Positions 27,782-39,539 of a stretch of 64,000 bases of DNA are shown piece by piece. The notes below the pieces were generated by a model, which saw only the letters and a list, made by a program, of their open reading frames with translations, made no database searches and was not told where the DNA came from. This DNA comes from Microbispora hainanensis (GTDB lineage Bacteria; Actinomycetota; Actinomycetes; Streptosporangiales; Streptosporangiaceae). The stretch is from contig NZ_VIRM01000003.1 in the NCBI RefSeq assembly GCF_006874475.1, positions 1-64,000 on the forward strand, given 5' to 3'. Made by a program: the position numbers and the translations under genes. Position 1 is the stretch's first letter. Each line of letters begins with the position of its first letter.

Positions 27782-29242
27782 TCACTCCCTGTCTTCGCGG
27801 ACGTTCTCCCGGACGCTTTCGCGGGCGTCTTCCCGGATCTTCTCGCGAATGTCGCCGCGTCCGTTCCCTGTCGTTCCTCTTCGTGCCGTCGGCGGCCGCG
27901 CCGCCCGCTGACGGGCCGGTGCCCGCGAGACCGCGGGCCGCCGCCCGGCGCGGCCGTTCAGGCCAAGCCAGCTTAGAGCCCGCGCGGCCGGTCCCGGGCC
28001 ACGGGCGGCAAGCGCCTCGGCCGCTCCGGGCTCCTGTTTGGCGAACGACACCAGCATGCCGAGCGCGGCGAGCGTCGGCAGCAGCGCCGATCCGCCGTAC
28101 GAGACCAGCGGCAGCGGGATACCGGTGACCGGGAAGACCCCGATGACCGCGCCGATGTTGACGACGGCCTGCCCGGCGATCCAGGCGGTGACGGCGGCGG
28201 CCGACAGCCGGACGAAGGGGTCCTTCGTCCTGATGGCGATGCGCAGCCCGGCATAGCCGAGCAGGCCGAACAGCGCGACCACCACGAGCGTCCCCATCAG
28301 CCCGAGCTCCTCGCCCAGGATGGAGAAGATGAAGTCGCTCTCCGCGTGCGGCACGTAGTTCCACTTCTGCCGGCCCGCGCCGAGCCCGAGGCCGAACCAG
28401 CCGCCCGAGCCGATGGCCATCAGCCCCTGGGCGGATTGGAAGCCCTCGTTCTGCGCGGTCTCCCACGGGTGCAGGAAGCCGGTGAGGCGGTCGAGCCGGT
28501 ATGGCTCGACGAGGATCATAGTGGCGGTCGCCAGCGCGAGCAGCGCGAGGATGCCGCCGAACAGCCGCACCGGCGCGCCGACCACCCACAGCAGCGCCAG
28601 GAAGATCATCATGAGCACGAGCGTCGTGCCGAGGTCGCGCCCGAGCATGACCAGGACGGCCAGCAGGGCCACGCCCGGCATCAGCGGGATCAGCAGCTGC
28701 CGCCACTCGATGCGGCCGGCGCGCGCCCGCGTAGCGAGCAGGTCGGCCCCCCACAGCACCAGGGCCAGCTTCGCCGGCTCCGACGGCTGCACCGAGAACG
28801 GACCGATGACGATCCAGCGCTGGGCGCCCAGCAGCTCCTGGCCGAGGAAGATGACCATCAGCAGGCCGAGGATCGACAGGCCCATCAGCGGATAGCCCGC
28901 CAGGCGGAAGAACCGCTGCGGCAGCCGGGAGCAGGCCCACATCAGCGGAAGCCCGATCGCCACCGAGGTGACCTGCTTGAGGAACCAGTAGAACGGGTCG
29001 CCGATCCGCTGCAGCGCCTCGATGCTCGACGCCGACAGCACCATCATCAGCCCGAGCGCCAGCAGCAGGGCGCTGCAGCCGAGCACCAGGTGGTAGGACG
29101 TCAGCGGGCGGCCGAGCAGCTCGCGCAGCGCGGCGAGCTGGGCGGCGGCCCAGCCGACGGGCTCGGGCCCCTGACGCTCCGGCTCGCGGACGGTGGCGGC
29201 GCCGGGCGAGCCGGTCGCCGGGCCGGTCGCTGGGCCCGTCAC
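27782..29242 (-). CDS. ftsW: FtsW septal peptidoglycan glycosyltransferase
   Basis: A SEDS-family protein of 486 residues with about ten membrane helices. Conserved pieces include [37 protein letters not shown]-type [13 protein letters not shown] and [14 protein letters not shown]. It polymerises lipid II at the septum together with FtsI. A hydrophilic Arg/Glu-rich tail of about 75 residues, rich in repeats of RE[DN], extends past the last helix. GTG start overlaps the murD stop (GTGA). Confidence 0.96.
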   Translation of the reverse strand: MTGPATGPATGSPGAATVREPERQGPEPVGWAAAQLAALRELLGRPLTSYHLVLGCSALLLALGLMMVLSASSIEALQRIGDPFYWFLKQVTSVAIGLPLMWACSRLPQRFFRLAGYPLMGLSILGLLMVIFLGQELLGAQRWIVIGPFSVQPSEPAKLALVLWGADLLATRARAGRIEWRQLLIPLMPGVALLAVLVMLGRDLGTTLVLMMIFLALLWVVGAPVRLFGGILALLALATATMILVEPYRLDRLTGFLHPWETAQNEGFQSAQGLMAIGSGGWFGLGLGAGRQKWNYVPHAESDFIFSILGEELGLMGTLVVVALFGLLGYAGLRIAIRTKDPFVRLSAAAVTAWIAGQAVVNIGAVIGVFPVTGIPLPLVSYGGSALLPTLAALGMLVSFAKQEPGAAEALAARGPGPAARALSWLGLNGRAGRRPAVSRAPARQRAARPPTARRGTTGNGRGDIREKIREDARESVRENVREDRE

Positions 29243-30600
29243 GAGGCCGCCAGCCGCCGCACGGCTCGGGCGAAGGCCTCCCCACGCGCTCCGTAACTCG
29301 CGAACATGTCCAGTGACGCCCCGGCGGGGGCGAGCAGCACGGTGTCACCCGGGGTGGCGAGCCGGGCGGCTTCGGCGACGACACGGTCCATGACCCCAGT
29401 GTCTTGCTCCGGCACGTCCACCACGGGGACATTCGCGGCGTGTCGCGCCAATGCGCGGCGGATCACATCCCGGTCGGTCCCCAGCAGCACCGCGCCGCGC
29501 AGCCGGTGCGCGGCCTGCCGTACGAGGTCGTCGACGTCGGCGCCCTTGAGCTGACCACCCGCGATCCACACGATCGACGGGTAGGCGGCCAGCGACGCGG
29601 CGGCCGCGTGCGGGTTGGTGGCCTTGGAGTCGTCCACGTAGTCGACCTCGCCGACCCGGGCCACGTGGGCGATCCGGTGCGGGTCGGGGGTGAACTCCCG
29701 CAGGCCGCGGCGTACGGCCTCGGGCGGCACGCCGTACGCGCGGGCCAGCGCCGCGGCGGCGAGCGCGTTGGCGACGTTGTGCGGCGCGAACGGCCGCACG
29801 TCGGCGAGGCAGGCCAGCTCCTCCGCCGAGGTCACGGGGTCGGCCACGAAGGCCCGGTCGACCAGCAGGTCCTCCACGACCCCCAGCTCCCCCGGGCGGG
29901 GCACGGCGAGCGTGAAGCCCACCCGCGAGGCGTACGGCTCGGCCAGCCGGGACGACGACGCGTCGTCGGCGTTGTAGACCACCGTCCCCGCGCCCGCGAA
30001 GATGCGCGCCTTGGCCGCGGCGTACTCCTCCATGGAGCCGTGCCAGTCGATGTGGTCGGGCGCCACGTTGAGCACGGCCCCGGCGAGCGGGGCCACGGTG
30101 GACGACCAGTGGAGCTGGAAGCTCGACAGCTCCACGGCCAGCACGTCGTAGGGCCCGTCGACGGCCTCGACGATGGGGACGCCGACGTTGCCCACGGCCA
30201 CGGCCTTGTGACCGGCGGCCGACAGCATGGACGTGAGCATGCGGACGGCGGTCGTCTTGCCGTTGGTGCCGGTCAGCGCCAGCCAGGGGGCCGCGGGCTC
30301 CCGCCGCAGCCGCCAGGCCAGCTCGACCTCCCCGATGACCTCGACGCCCGCGTCCGCGGCGGCGACGAGCAGCGGGTGGGTGGGACGCCAGCCGGGCGAG
30401 GTGACCAGGAGCGTGGTCCCGGCGGGGAGGGCGGGCTCGCCGAAGCGCACCTCCACGCCCAGCTCGGCGAGCTCGGCGGCCGTGGCGCGCTGCCGCTCGC
30501 CGTCCGCGGCCTCCAGCACGGTCACGCGCTCGCCGCGCGCCGCCAGGGCCCGCGCCGCGGCGGCGCCCGACACGCCGAGGCCGGCGACGACGACGGTCAC
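29239..30600 (-). CDS. murD: UDP-N-acetylmuramoylalanine--D-glutamate ligase
   Basis: MurD adds D-glutamate to the stem peptide. Motifs: [20 protein letters not shown] loop [26 protein letters not shown] and the C-terminal [13 protein letters not shown] choose the GTG at 30600 (VTVVVAGL), which overlaps the mraY stop as GTGA, like its neighbours; a longer start at 30615 is possible. Length 453 is normal. Confidence 0.95.
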   Translation of the reverse strand: MTVVVAGLGVSGAAAARALAARGERVTVLEAADGERQRATAAELAELGVEVRFGEPALPAGTTLLVTSPGWRPTHPLLVAAADAGVEVIGEVELAWRLRREPAAPWLALTGTNGKTTAVRMLTSMLSAAGHKAVAVGNVGVPIVEAVDGPYDVLAVELSSFQLHWSSTVAPLAGAVLNVAPDHIDWHGSMEEYAAAKARIFAGAGTVVYNADDASSSRLAEPYASRVGFTLAVPRPGELGVVEDLLVDRAFVADPVTSAEELACLADVRPFAPHNVANALAAAALARAYGVPPEAVRRGLREFTPDPHRIAHVARVGEVDYVDDSKATNPHAAAASLAAYPSIVWIAGGQLKGADVDDLVRQAAHRLRGAVLLGTDRDVIRRALARHAANVPVVDVPEQDTGVMDRVVAEAARLATPGDTVLLAPAGASLDMFASYGARGEAFARAVRRLAAS

Positions 30601-31673
30601 TGCTTCGGCATCCATTCGAGGTAGAACAGCCCGAGACCGGCGGCGACGCACAGCGCGGCGATCAGCCAGAAGCGCACCACGATCGTCGTCTCGGCCCAGC
30701 CCGACAGCTCGAAGTGGTGCTGGAGCGGCGCCATCCGGAAGACGCGTCTGCGGGTCAGCTTGAAGGACCCGACCTGGATGATCACCGACATCGTGATGAT
30801 CGCGAAAAGGCCGCCCAGGATGACGAGCAGGAGCTGGGTCCGGGTGGTGAACGCCAGGCCGGCGATCACACCGCCGAGGGCCAGCGAGCCGGTGTCACCC
30901 ATGAAGATCTTGGCGGGCGGGGCGTTCCACCACAGGAAGCCCAGGCAGGCGCCCAGCACCGCCGCCGCGACCACCGCCAGGTCCAGCGGGTCGCGCACCC
31001 AGTAGCAGTTGGGGCCGAAGCCGACCGTCGTGCAGCTGTTGCGCAGCTGCCAGTTGCCGATCAGCACGTACGCCGCGAGGACCAGGCAGGTGGCGCCGGA
31101 GGCCAGGCCGTCGAGGCCGTCGGTCAGGTTCACCGCGTTCGAGAAGCCCACGATGAAGAACACGACCCAGATCATGAACCCGATCAGCCCGATGGACGGC
31201 CCGATGTCCCGCAGGAACGACACGTGCGTGTCGGCCGGGGTGACGGCGTAGGCGTTGGGGAACCGCAGCACCAGCACCGCGAAGATCGCGCCGATGACGA
31301 GCTGCCCGCCCGCCTTGGCGCCGCTGCGCAGGCCCAGGCTGCGCTGCTTGTAGATCTTGATGAAGTCGTCGAGGAAGCCGACCGCGCCGAGGCCCGTCAT
31401 CAGGAACAGCACCAGCAGTCCCGACGCCGTCGGCGGGTCGCTGACCGCGGAGAAGACGGTCACCCCGTGCGCGACGAAATAGCCGATCAGCGACGCGATG
31501 ACGATCACCGTGCCGCCCATCGTGGGAGTGCCCTTCTTGTCGTAGTGTCCCGACGGGCCCTCCTCCCGGATGTTCTGGCCGTAGCCCCTGCGGGCGAACA
31601 GCCGGATGGCCAGCGGCGTGCCGACCATGGACAACATCAGCGAGATCGCCCCCGCGATGAGGATGTTCCTCAC
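30597..31673 (-). CDS. mraY: phospho-MurNAc-pentapeptide transferase
   Basis: MraY links UDP-MurNAc-pentapeptide to undecaprenyl phosphate, giving lipid I. About ten membrane helices and the family motifs [19 protein letters not shown] and [13 protein letters not shown] (catalytic acidic residues) are intact, with a [19 protein letters not shown] loop. Length 358. GTG start overlaps the murF stop. Confidence 0.97.
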   Translation of the reverse strand: MRNILIAGAISLMLSMVGTPLAIRLFARRGYGQNIREEGPSGHYDKKGTPTMGGTVIVIASLIGYFVAHGVTVFSAVSDPPTASGLLVLFLMTGLGAVGFLDDFIKIYKQRSLGLRSGAKAGGQLVIGAIFAVLVLRFPNAYAVTPADTHVSFLRDIGPSIGLIGFMIWVVFFIVGFSNAVNLTDGLDGLASGATCLVLAAYVLIGNWQLRNSCTTVGFGPNCYWVRDPLDLAVVAAAVLGACLGFLWWNAPPAKIFMGDTGSLALGGVIAGLAFTTRTQLLLVILGGLFAIITMSVIIQVGSFKLTRRRVFRMAPLQHHFELSGWAETTIVVRFWLIAALCVAAGLGLFYLEWMPKQ

Positions 31674-33037
31674 CGGGCGTCACCTCCGAGGATCGCCTCG
31701 GCGACCCGCTCGAGCCCGGCCGCACGCGGCCCCTTCACCAGCACCACGTCGCCCGGCGCGAGCCGGCCGGACAACTCCCGCGCCGCCGCGGCGGCGTCCG
31801 GGACGTGGATCGCGCCGGGCGCGCCCCGGAGCACCGGCCCGGCGTCCTCCCCCACCACGACGACGGCCTCCAGGCCCGCGCCCGCGGCCAGCCGCCCGAG
31901 GTCCTCGTTGAGCGCCGCGCTGTCCTCGCCGAGTTCACGCAGCGCGGCGATCACCGCGAACCGCCGCCGTCCTTCGCCGATCACGGTGAGGCTGCCGAAG
32001 GCGGCCCGCATGGAGTCGGGGTTGGCGTTGTAGGCGTCGTTGATCACGGTCACGCCGTCGGGCCGCTCGCCGACCTCCATCCGCCAGCGGCTGCGCGGCT
32101 CGGCCGCCGACAGCTCCTCGGCGATGGCGGCCACCGGCAGCCCCAGCTCGTACGCGGCCGCCGCCGCGGCCAGGGCGTTGTCCACCGCGTGCGCGCCGTA
32201 CAGGCGCAGCCGGACCGGGGCGGCGCCGGACGGCGTGCGCAGCGTGAACGAGGCGCGGCCGGTCGCGTCGAGCGTCTCGTCCTCCGCCCGCACGTGCGCC
32301 TCCGGCGAGCGCCCGAAGTAGGTCACCCGCGCGCTCGTACGGCCGGCCATCGCGCGCACCAGCGGGTCGTCGGCGTTGAGCACGGCGACCCCGTCGGCGG
32401 GCAGCGCCTCGACGAGCTCGCCCTTGGCCTGCGCGATGGCCTCCTTGCCGCCGAACACCCCGAGGTGGGCGGTGCCGACGTTGAGCACCACGCCGATGCG
32501 GGGCGGGGCGATCTTCGCCAGATAGGCGATGTGGCCGACGTTGCGCGCGCTCAGCTCCAGCACCAGGAAGCGGGTGGTCTCGTCGGCCTTGAGGACGGTC
32601 AGCGGGTGGCCGATCTCGTTGTTGAACGAGCCGATGGGGGCGACCGTGGGGCCGAGCCGGGCGGCGAGACCGGCCAGCAGGTCCTTGGTCGTGGTCTTGC
32701 CCGCGGAGCCGGTCACCCCGGCCACGGTCGTGCCGGGCAGCTCCGACAGCACGGCGGTGGCGAGCGAGGCCAGGGCCGCGAGCGGGTCGCCCACGATCAC
32801 GGCCGGCGTGTCGACGGGCCGGGTGGCGAGGACGGCGACGGCGCCGGCGTCGTGGGCCTGCCGGGCGAAGTCGTGCCCGTCGGCCCGTTCACCCTTGATC
32901 GCCACGAACAGCGAGCCCGGTCCGGCCGCCCGTGAGTCGATCACGACGGGTCCCCGGACCACGGCCCCGGGGTCGGCCACCCCGTGTAGTGCTCCGGACG
33001 TGATCTCGGCGACCCGGGCCAGCGGCAACGGGATCAT
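31670..33037 (-). CDS. murF: UDP-MurNAc-tripeptide--D-alanyl-D-alanine ligase
   Basis: MurF adds D-Ala-D-Ala to complete the pentapeptide. Features: N-terminal domain with [22 protein letters not shown] loop [25 protein letters not shown], and [12 protein letters not shown] in the C-terminal domain. Length 455 is normal. It overlaps mraY by 4 bases and starts 63 bases after murE. Confidence 0.96.
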   Translation of the reverse strand: MIPLPLARVAEITSGALHGVADPGAVVRGPVVIDSRAAGPGSLFVAIKGERADGHDFARQAHDAGAVAVLATRPVDTPAVIVGDPLAALASLATAVLSELPGTTVAGVTGSAGKTTTKDLLAGLAARLGPTVAPIGSFNNEIGHPLTVLKADETTRFLVLELSARNVGHIAYLAKIAPPRIGVVLNVGTAHLGVFGGKEAIAQAKGELVEALPADGVAVLNADDPLVRAMAGRTSARVTYFGRSPEAHVRAEDETLDATGRASFTLRTPSGAAPVRLRLYGAHAVDNALAAAAAAYELGLPVAAIAEELSAAEPRSRWRMEVGERPDGVTVINDAYNANPDSMRAAFGSLTVIGEGRRRFAVIAALRELGEDSAALNEDLGRLAAGAGLEAVVVVGEDAGPVLRGAPGAIHVPDAAAAARELSGRLAPGDVVLVKGPRAAGLERVAEAILGGDAR

Positions 33038-33100
33038 GGTGTCTTTCCTGCTCTCTTTCGCGTCGCTAACTCGGCCGCCCGGACACGGCCCGGCATCGGC

Positions 33101-34744
33101 TCACGCATCGGCGGCCTCTCGCGCCGCCCGCCGTGCCCGGCTCCGCTCCGCGATGGCCGCGGCGGCCACCTCACGGTCGTCGAAGGGAATGACCTCGCCC
33201 CCGACATACTGCCCCTGCTCGTGTCCCTTGCCGGCCACAACTACCACATCTCCGGGCACCGCACCGCCGACCGCCAGACGGATGGCGGCCGCCCGGTCCG
33301 GCTCCACAACCACGTGGGCCCGCTCCTTGATGGGTACCCGCAGCGCGCCCTCCAGCATCGCGGCGAGGATCGCGAGCGGGTCCTCCGTACGAGGGTTGTC
33401 GCTGGTGAACACGGCGAGGTCGGCGAGACGGACGGCGGCCTCGCCCATCATCGGGCGCTTGCCGCGGTCGCGGTCGCCGCCGCAGCCCAGCACGATCACC
33501 AGGCGGCCGCCCGGCCCGTCGTCCAGCACGGCGCGCAGCGAGCGCAGGACCGACTCGACCGCGCCCGGCTTGTGCGCGTAGTCCACGATCACCTGGACGT
33601 CGTCCGCGCCCGGCACCCGCTCCATCCGGCCCGGCACGCCGGCGAACTCGCCGACGCCGGTCACGGCGGCCTGCAGCGGGACCCCGGCCTCCACCAGCGC
33701 CACCAGCGCGCCGAGCGTGTTGGCCACGTTGAACGGGCCGGGCAGGGCCACCGACACCTCGGCCTCGACCCCGCCGGGCCCCACCAGGCGGAACGTGCTG
33801 CCCGCGGAGCCGAGGCGCACGTCCTCGGCGCGCCAGTCGGCCTCCGGCGCCCCGGTGGCGGAGAACGTGGTGATCGGGATCTTGGCCGTCCCGGCCAGCT
33901 CCCGTCCGTGGGCGTCGTCGATGTTCACCACGCCCGCCCGGCTGAACTCCGGGGTGAACAGCCGCGCCTTGGCCGCGAAGTAGTCGTCCAGGTCGCGGTG
34001 GAAGTCCAGGTGGTCCTGCGAGAGGTTCGTGAAGATCGACACGTCGTAGCACAGGCCGTCCACCCGGCCGAGGGCCAGGGCGTGGCTGGAGACCTCCATG
34101 GCCGCCGCGCTCACGCCCCGCTCGCGCATCAGCGCGAACAGCCCCTGCAGGTCGGTCGCCTCGGGGGTGGTGAGCTCGGGGGTGAACCGGACGTCGCCCG
34201 CGCGGATCTCCACGCCGCCCACCAGGCCGGTGCGGTGGCCCGCCGCCCGCAGTCCCGCCTCCAGCAGGAACGTCGAGGTGGACTTGCCACTCGTGCCCGT
34301 GACGCCGATGAGCGCGATGCCGTCGGCCGGCTTGCCGTACACCCAGGCGGCGACCTGTCCGAGCACCGCGCGCGGGTCGGGCACGACGAGCACCGGCAGC
34401 CCGGTGGCGACGGCCCGGTCGCGGCCCTCCTCGTCGGTCAGGATCGCCGTCGCGCCCGACGCCAGGGCGTCGGCGGCGAACTCCGCGCCGTGCCGGGCCT
34501 TGCCGGGCGCGGCCACGTACAGGTCGCCGCGCCGCACCCGGCGCGAGTCGAGGGTGATGCCGGTGACCGTGCCGCGCACCGCCCGCGCTCCGGGGGACGG
34601 GACGGCCGACGAGGTGCCGAGCAGGGACGCCAGGGCGGACAGCGGGCGGGCCTGGACGGCCTCGGGACGCATGGACGACGGGGAACGCACGGCGAGAGCG
34701 TACCCCCCTCCGTCGCTCGTCCCGGCCACGTCGGCTCCGCTCAC
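33101..34744 (-). CDS. murE: UDP-MurNAc-L-Ala-D-Glu--meso-DAP ligase
   Basis: MurE adds the third stem residue. ATP loop GVTGTSGKSTSTFLL, domain TPEATDLQGLFALM, and the specificity motif TSDNPRTEDP, which marks enzymes using meso-diaminopimelate rather than lysine. The N-terminal ITLDSRRVRRGDLYVA is typical. GTG at 34744 follows CGGAG and lies 7 bases after the ftsI stop; an ATG at 34672 would give a shorter, still complete enzyme. Confidence 0.96.
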   Translation of the reverse strand: MSGADVAGTSDGGGYALAVRSPSSMRPEAVQARPLSALASLLGTSSAVPSPGARAVRGTVTGITLDSRRVRRGDLYVAAPGKARHGAEFAADALASGATAILTDEEGRDRAVATGLPVLVVPDPRAVLGQVAAWVYGKPADGIALIGVTGTSGKSTSTFLLEAGLRAAGHRTGLVGGVEIRAGDVRFTPELTTPEATDLQGLFALMRERGVSAAAMEVSSHALALGRVDGLCYDVSIFTNLSQDHLDFHRDLDDYFAAKARLFTPEFSRAGVVNIDDAHGRELAGTAKIPITTFSATGAPEADWRAEDVRLGSAGSTFRLVGPGGVEAEVSVALPGPFNVANTLGALVALVEAGVPLQAAVTGVGEFAGVPGRMERVPGADDVQVIVDYAHKPGAVESVLRSLRAVLDDGPGGRLVIVLGCGGDRDRGKRPMMGEAAVRLADLAVFTSDNPRTEDPLAILAAMLEGALRVPIKERAHVVVEPDRAAAIRLAVGGAVPGDVVVVAGKGHEQGQYVGGEVIPFDDREVAAAAIAERSRARRAAREAADA

Positions 34745-34751
34745 GTGGCCG

Positions 34752-37472
34752 TCACTCCGACGGGCGAAGGACCATCGCGGGCGCCTTCGTGCCGGTCGGC
34801 GGGATCTTCCTGCTCTTCAACGCGAAAGTCATGACGTCCTTGAACACCGGGGCGGCGACGGAGCCGCCGTAGTGGTCCTTCTTCGGGTCCTGGATCACCG
34901 CCAGGGCGACCAGCCGGGGCTGGTCCGCCGGGGTGAAGCCGACGAACGTGGCGGTGTACCCGCAGTATCCCGCGCACTTCTCGTCGTAGCGCATGGCGGT
35001 GCCGGTCTTGCCCGCGACACGGTAGCCCTCGATCGAGGCCTCCTCTCCCGTGCCCTCGTTGCCCACCACGGCCTCCAGCATCAGCGCGATCTTCTTGGCG
35101 TTGGCCTCGCTGATCACCCGGGTGCCCTTCGCCGGGGGGCTGGGGACGAACGCGCCGTGCTCGTCGGTGGTGCCCGCCACGATCGAGGGGGTCAACCGCA
35201 CTCCGCCGTTGGCGATCGTCTGGTAGACGCTGGCCATCTGCAGCGCGGTGACCGAAATGCCCTGGCCGTAGGCGATCGTACAGCGCTGGCTGCCCGACCA
35301 CGTCTGCCACTCGGGCAGCAGGCCGGCCTGCTCACCGGGGACCCCCGACCCGCTGCGCGCGCCGAACCCGAAGGACCGGAACATGTCGTACAGCCGCTGA
35401 CTGGTGATCTTCTCCGATACCATGATCGTGCCGACGTTGCTCGACTCGGCGAGGATCCCGGTGAACGTCAGCGGCTCGGGCTTGTGCGGATGGGCGTCCC
35501 TGAGCTGCTGGTCGGCGCACTGGATGTGATCGGGCACACGGAAGACGGTCTCGGGGGTGACCGCGCCCGCCTCCATCGCCGCCGCGGCCGTGATCACCTT
35601 GTTGGTGCTGCCCGGCTCGAAGATTTCCGACACGGCACGGTTGGCGCGGTCCTCGGCCGGGGCCGACTGCCAGTTGTTGAGGTCGGCCTGGGGCGCGTTC
35701 GCCATGGCGAGGATCTGCCCGGTCCGCACGTCCATGACGATCACGCTGCCGCTGCGCGCCCGGCTCGCCCGCACCTGCCGGTCGAGCGCCTGCTCCGCCG
35801 CCCACTGGAGGTCCCTGTCGATCGTCAGGCGCACGTCCCGCCCGGGCACCGGCGCCTCGCGCTGGCTGCGCGTCATCGGGATGCGCTGCCGGTTCGCGCC
35901 GAGCTCGACGCTCTGCTTGCCGTCCTTGCCCGCCAGGATGTCGTCGTACGCGCTCTCCAGGCCCTCCAGGCCCCTGCCGTCGACGCCGACGAAGCCGACC
36001 AGGCCGCCCGCGAGCGAGCCTCCGGGATAGAGGCGGCGGTAGGTCTCCTTCATGCCCACGCCCTTGAGCTCGAAGCCCATGATGCGCTTGGCCCGCGGCG
36101 GCTCGACGTCACGGGCGAGCGGGATGTACCGCTGGGTGGTCTTGGCCAGCGCGGCGGCGATCTCCTCCTTGGGCTTGTTCAGCTCCCGGGCGAGCGTGGT
36201 GGCGACCAGGTCGCGCTTGGCCGGGTCGACGTCCGCGGGGTCGACGTAGATCTCCCTGGCCTCGACCGTCACGGCGAGGTCGTGGCCCCCGGCGTCGGTG
36301 ATCGAGCCGCGCTTGGCCGGCAGCGTCTCGGGGCGCACGCGCTGCTCGGCGGCCCTCGCCTGGAGCACCTTGGAGTCGAACCCCTGGAGCTGGACCAGCC
36401 GGCCGGCGAACAGCGACAGCACGATCGCCATCACCACCAGCGCCGCCCGCAGCCGCCGGGCGGGGTTGCCCAGCCGGAGCACGGCGGGCGGACGCGGCGG
36501 GCCGGGCGGGCCCGAGAAACGCTGCGGGCCGGACGAACGCCGCGGGCCCGGGGGACGCTGAGAACCGGGCGGACGCGGCGGAGCGCCGCCGGTGCGGGGA
36601 CGACCCCCGCCGGTGCCGCCCGTCCCGCCGGACGCACCGGGTGCGGACGACCTGGACGCGGACGGCCGCGATACGGACGGCCGTGATGTGGACGGTCGCG
36701 GCGCGGATGACCTCGGCGCGGACGGGCTCGCCCCGGACGGGCGTGGCGCGCCGGTCCTGCCCGGGGCGTCCGCCTTCGACGACGCACCGTCTCCGGCCGT
36801 CCCCGGCGTTCCCGGGGCGCCGGACCTGCCGGGGGACCTTCCCGGGACATCGGGCCTTCCTGCGGCGCCGGGTTTGCCTGAAACACCGGGTTTGCCGGAA
36901 ACGCCGGGCCTTCCTGCGGCGCCCTGCTTTCCTGAGGCGCCGGGCTTTCCCGAGGCGCCCTGCTTTCCTGTGGCGCCCTGCTTTCCTGTGGCGCCGGGAC
37001 GCGGATCGCCGCCGGCCGCGGCGCGCGGGCGGCCGGAGGCACCAGACCCGCCTCCCCGCGCACCGTGGCCCGACCCACCGTGGCCCGACCCACCGTGCCC
37101 CGGCGTACCGTGGCCCGGCATGCCGCCGTGCGGCCGGGCGGGGCGCCGCCCGGGCGACTCGCCGCCGCGGCCGTTCCTGGTGTCGTCGCGCCCGCCCGCG
37201 GCGTCGCGCGCGCCGTCCGCCCGGCCGCCGCCCTGCCTGCCTCCGCCTTCCGGGGCACCGCCGGTGCGGCCGCGCCGGGCCGAGCCGCCCGTCGCGTCGT
37301 CGCGTCCGGGGTCGGCAGGACGGCCGGGACGACCGAGCCTCGGCGGCCCGTCCTGGCGGGGCGGCCGCCCCGGGGAGCCCGGGCTCCTCCTGTCACCGCC
37401 CGGGCCCTGGCCACCGCCTCGCCCGCTGGGACCCCCGCGGCCGGGACCCGGGTTCCGGCCGCTGTCTCTCAC
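34752..37472 (-). CDS. ftsI: FtsI-type class B penicillin-binding protein with long collagen-like tail
   Basis: The septal transpeptidase cross-links peptidoglycan with FtsW. After one membrane helix (about residues 341-360) come the PBP dimerisation domain and the transpeptidase domain with SxxK (GSTNK, Ser near 622), SxN (SSN near 679) and KTG (near 823). The GTG at 37472 overlaps the ftsL stop as GTGA, giving 906 residues. This is much longer than usual: about 340 residues precede the helix and should lie in the cytoplasm. They are Gly/Pro/Arg-rich, with a His/Gly stretch ([19 protein letters not shown], about 119-137), a Gly-X-Y repeat block (about 160-208) and a Ser/Arg/Pro block. A shorter internal start cannot be excluded, but no better ribosome site was found. 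Confidence 0.93.
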   Translation of the reverse strand: MRDSGRNPGPGRGGPSGRGGGQGPGGDRRSPGSPGRPPRQDGPPRLGRPGRPADPGRDDATGGSARRGRTGGAPEGGGRQGGGRADGARDAAGGRDDTRNGRGGESPGRRPARPHGGMPGHGTPGHGGSGHGGSGHGARGGGSGASGRPRAAAGGDPRPGATGKQGATGKQGASGKPGASGKQGAAGRPGVSGKPGVSGKPGAAGRPDVPGRSPGRSGAPGTPGTAGDGASSKADAPGRTGAPRPSGASPSAPRSSAPRPSTSRPSVSRPSASRSSAPGASGGTGGTGGGRPRTGGAPPRPPGSQRPPGPRRSSGPQRFSGPPGPPRPPAVLRLGNPARRLRAALVVMAIVLSLFAGRLVQLQGFDSKVLQARAAEQRVRPETLPAKRGSITDAGGHDLAVTVEAREIYVDPADVDPAKRDLVATTLARELNKPKEEIAAALAKTTQRYIPLARDVEPPRAKRIMGFELKGVGMKETYRRLYPGGSLAGGLVGFVGVDGRGLEGLESAYDDILAGKDGKQSVELGANRQRIPMTRSQREAPVPGRDVRLTIDRDLQWAAEQALDRQVRASRARSGSVIVMDVRTGQILAMANAPQADLNNWQSAPAEDRANRAVSEIFEPGSTNKVITAAAAMEAGAVTPETVFRVPDHIQCADQQLRDAHPHKPEPLTFTGILAESSNVGTIMVSEKITSQRLYDMFRSFGFGARSGSGVPGEQAGLLPEWQTWSGSQRCTIAYGQGISVTALQMASVYQTIANGGVRLTPSIVAGTTDEHGAFVPSPPAKGTRVISEANAKKIALMLEAVVGNEGTGEEASIEGYRVAGKTGTAMRYDEKCAGYCGYTATFVGFTPADQPRLVALAVIQDPKKDHYGGSVAAPVFKDVMTFALKSRKIPPTGTKAPAMVLRPSE
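36849..36995 (-). repeat. collagen-like Gly-X-Y repeats in ftsI
   Basis: Degenerate 9- and 18-base units encode about 16 Gly-X-Y triplets ([24 protein letters not shown]). Several neighbouring units are nearly identical in DNA, showing recent tandem expansion. A second short 12-base repeat encoding GHGGS lies just upstream at about 37060-37115. Confidence 0.8.
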
Positions 37473-38335
37473 CGGTCCGTGCCCTCCTTCTGGGCCTGCT
37501 CCTGCGCCGTGCCGCCGCCCGCGTCGATGAACTTCGGCGCGGACTTGTCGGGCTCGAGGCCCTGCCCCGCGGCCTGCTCCTTCACCGCGTTGGGCTGCGT
37601 CCACTGGCGGAGCTGGTTCTCCTGCTCCGCGGCCTGCTCGTGCAGCTCGTCGATGCTCGACTGCAGGTCGCTCAGCCTGAACGAGTCCTTCGAGAGGACC
37701 ACGTTCAGCAGCAGGAGGGTCACCAGGCCACCGCACATGAGGCCCACGACGAGCAGCACGAAGGGCGCACGCGGCGGCCGCCGGAACGCCCGCCGCGCCA
37801 TTGTGGCACGCGTGGTCGCCGCCGGCCGGGTTTCCGGACCGCTGCGCCGGACGCGCCGCGGCGCGGGCGCGACCTCGGTGAGACCCCTGGCCTCACGGGA
37901 CGGCGCGGGACGGGTCGCCGTACGGGATGCGGCCGTGCCGGACGTGGCAGGGGCGGCCGTACGCACCCGGGAGCCGTCGCGCTTCGGGGCCGCGACGGAT
38001 CCCGCGGACGCCGCGGCCGCCTCACCGGGGCGCGCGTCCGTACGAGCCTTCCGGGGAGCCGGGACCGCCTCACGACGGGGCCGGCCGTCCGCGCCCGGCC
38101 GGGACGCCGGGGCGGCCTCACGGCTGCGGCTCTGCGCGCCGCCGCGGGGAGCCGGGACGGCCTCGCGCGCGCGGTCGTCGCCTGTCGCGGGCGCGCCGGG
38201 GCGGACGCGGCGCTTGTCGGGAGCGGCGACGGCCTCGCCCGCCGTCGCGGCGGTCCGGCCCGGCGTGCGGCCGGGCACGCGGGGCGGCGCGGCCGTGCGC
38301 CCGGCCGCCCTCCTGCTCTCCTGCTCTGTCCTCAT
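37469..38335 (-). CDS. ftsL: FtsL-like divisome membrane protein with extended basic tail
   Basis: Position between rsmH and ftsI, one membrane helix ([20 protein letters not shown], about residues 191-210) and a following short coiled coil ([20 protein letters not shown]) identify the FtsL-type protein. The cytoplasmic N-terminus of about 190 residues is unusual: Arg/Ala/Pro-rich low complexity with repeated [12 protein letters not shown] blocks. The ATG at 38335 overlaps the rsmH stop (ATGA), supporting the long form; an internal ATG at 37801 would give a classic short FtsL. Confidence 0.85.
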   Translation of the reverse strand: MRTEQESRRAAGRTAAPPRVPGRTPGRTAATAGEAVAAPDKRRVRPGAPATGDDRAREAVPAPRGGAQSRSREAAPASRPGADGRPRREAVPAPRKARTDARPGEAAAASAGSVAAPKRDGSRVRTAAPATSGTAASRTATRPAPSREARGLTEVAPAPRRVRRSGPETRPAATTRATMARRAFRRPPRAPFVLLVVGLMCGGLVTLLLLNVVLSKDSFRLSDLQSSIDELHEQAAEQENQLRQWTQPNAVKEQAAGQGLEPDKSAPKFIDAGGGTAQEQAQKEGTDR

Positions 38336-39306
38336 CCCTCGCGGATCCTCTCTGCCGCCCGCATGCGGGCCGAGGCCGCCCGCGGGTTGCGGGCCACCTC
38401 CTCGTCGTCCGGGAGCTCCGCTCCCCTCGTCAGAAGGCGGAACCGGGGCTGGTGAGCCTCCAGGGGGACCGGCAGCCCGGGAGGGCTGGTGTCCCTGGTT
38501 CGCGCCGCGAGGACCTGCTTGGTGAGCCGGTCCTCAAGGGAGTGGTAGGCGAGCACGACCACGCGCCCGCCCAGCGCCAGCGCGTCCAGTGCGGCGGGGA
38601 GCGCCTGTTCGAGCGCCGACAGCTCGCCGTTCACCTCGATGCGCAGCGCCTGGAACGTTCTCTTCGCGGGGTTGCCTCCGGTCCGCCTCGTGGCGGCGGG
38701 TATCGCCGCGCGGACCAGGTCGGCAAGCCGTTTCGTGCTGGTGATGGGGTCCTTGGCGCGCTCCTTGACGATGAGGTTCGCGACGCGTGCCGCGAACCGC
38801 TCCTCGCCGTAGTCGCGCAGGATGCGGGTGAGGTCCGCGGCGGAGTAGGTGTTCACCACACGCTCGGCGGTGAGCTCCTGCTCGCGGTCCATCCGCATGT
38901 CGAGGGGGGCGTCGTAGGAATAGGCGAAACCGCGCTCGGCCTCGTCGAGCTGAGGGGAGGACACGCCGAGGTCGAACAGCGCGGCGTTCACGCGGGGCCG
39001 TCCGGCGTCACGGAGCACATCGGCCAGTTCGTCGGAGACGGCGCGCACCAGAGTGATCCGGTCCGCGTACGGCGCGAGCCGGGCGGTGGAGCGCTCGATG
39101 GCGGTGGGGTCGCGGTCGATGCCGACGAGGTGGAGGGAGGGGTGGGCGGCCAGAAGCGCCTCGGCGTGCCCGCCGAGACCGAGGTTGGCGTCCACGGCCA
39201 CCGGCTCCGGTCCGGACAACGCCGGAGCGAGCAACTCCAGCACGCGATCGAGCATGACCGGAACGTGACCACCCGGCTGACCGGGCTCTTGCGACAACGC
39301 TTCCAA
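38332..39306 (-). CDS. rsmH: 16S rRNA m4C1402 methyltransferase
   Basis: RsmH (MraW) methylates N4 of C1402 in 16S rRNA using S-adenosylmethionine. Motifs [56 protein letters not shown] and [11 protein letters not shown] are intact in 324 residues. The start appears to be a TTG at 39306; the true start could be a few codons later. It lies 233 bases after mraZ and overlaps ftsL. Confidence 0.95.
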   Translation of the reverse strand: MEALSQEPGQPGGHVPVMLDRVLELLAPALSGPEPVAVDANLGLGGHAEALLAAHPSLHLVGIDRDPTAIERSTARLAPYADRITLVRAVSDELADVLRDAGRPRVNAALFDLGVSSPQLDEAERGFAYSYDAPLDMRMDREQELTAERVVNTYSAADLTRILRDYGEERFAARVANLIVKERAKDPITSTKRLADLVRAAIPAATRRTGGNPAKRTFQALRIEVNGELSALEQALPAALDALALGGRVVVLAYHSLEDRLTKQVLAARTRDTSPPGLPVPLEAHQPRFRLLTRGAELPDDEEVARNPRAASARMRAAERIREG

Positions 39307-39539
39307 CCCCCATTTAACGCCGCAGTACTCGCGGATTCGCGGCTGTGCCGCCGGTGACTACCCAACGGACCCCCACCCATGCCGGTTCCCGGAGAACCGA
39401 CCCGTCCGGCCAGGTCCCCATCCGCGTCGCCGGCCGTGGCGTCTGACACCGGGGAAGGTGCATCAGCTGCCACATGGGAGCGGGTGGAGACCTCGCCGAA
39501 CGTCACCGACGGGTCAATTGATCAAAAGAAAGGACCGAT

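Noticed and set aside
36849-36995. A CRISPR-like or minisatellite array, since repeats of 18 bases recur
   Set aside because: Repeats are directly adjacent without unique spacers and encode Gly-X-Y triplets in the ftsI frame.
38988-39506. Minus-strand frame spanning the mraZ-rsmH gap and the start of rsmH
   Set aside because: Most of it overlaps rsmH in another frame and its Ser/Arg-rich sequence shows no family features; the gap part is not supported by a ribosome site.
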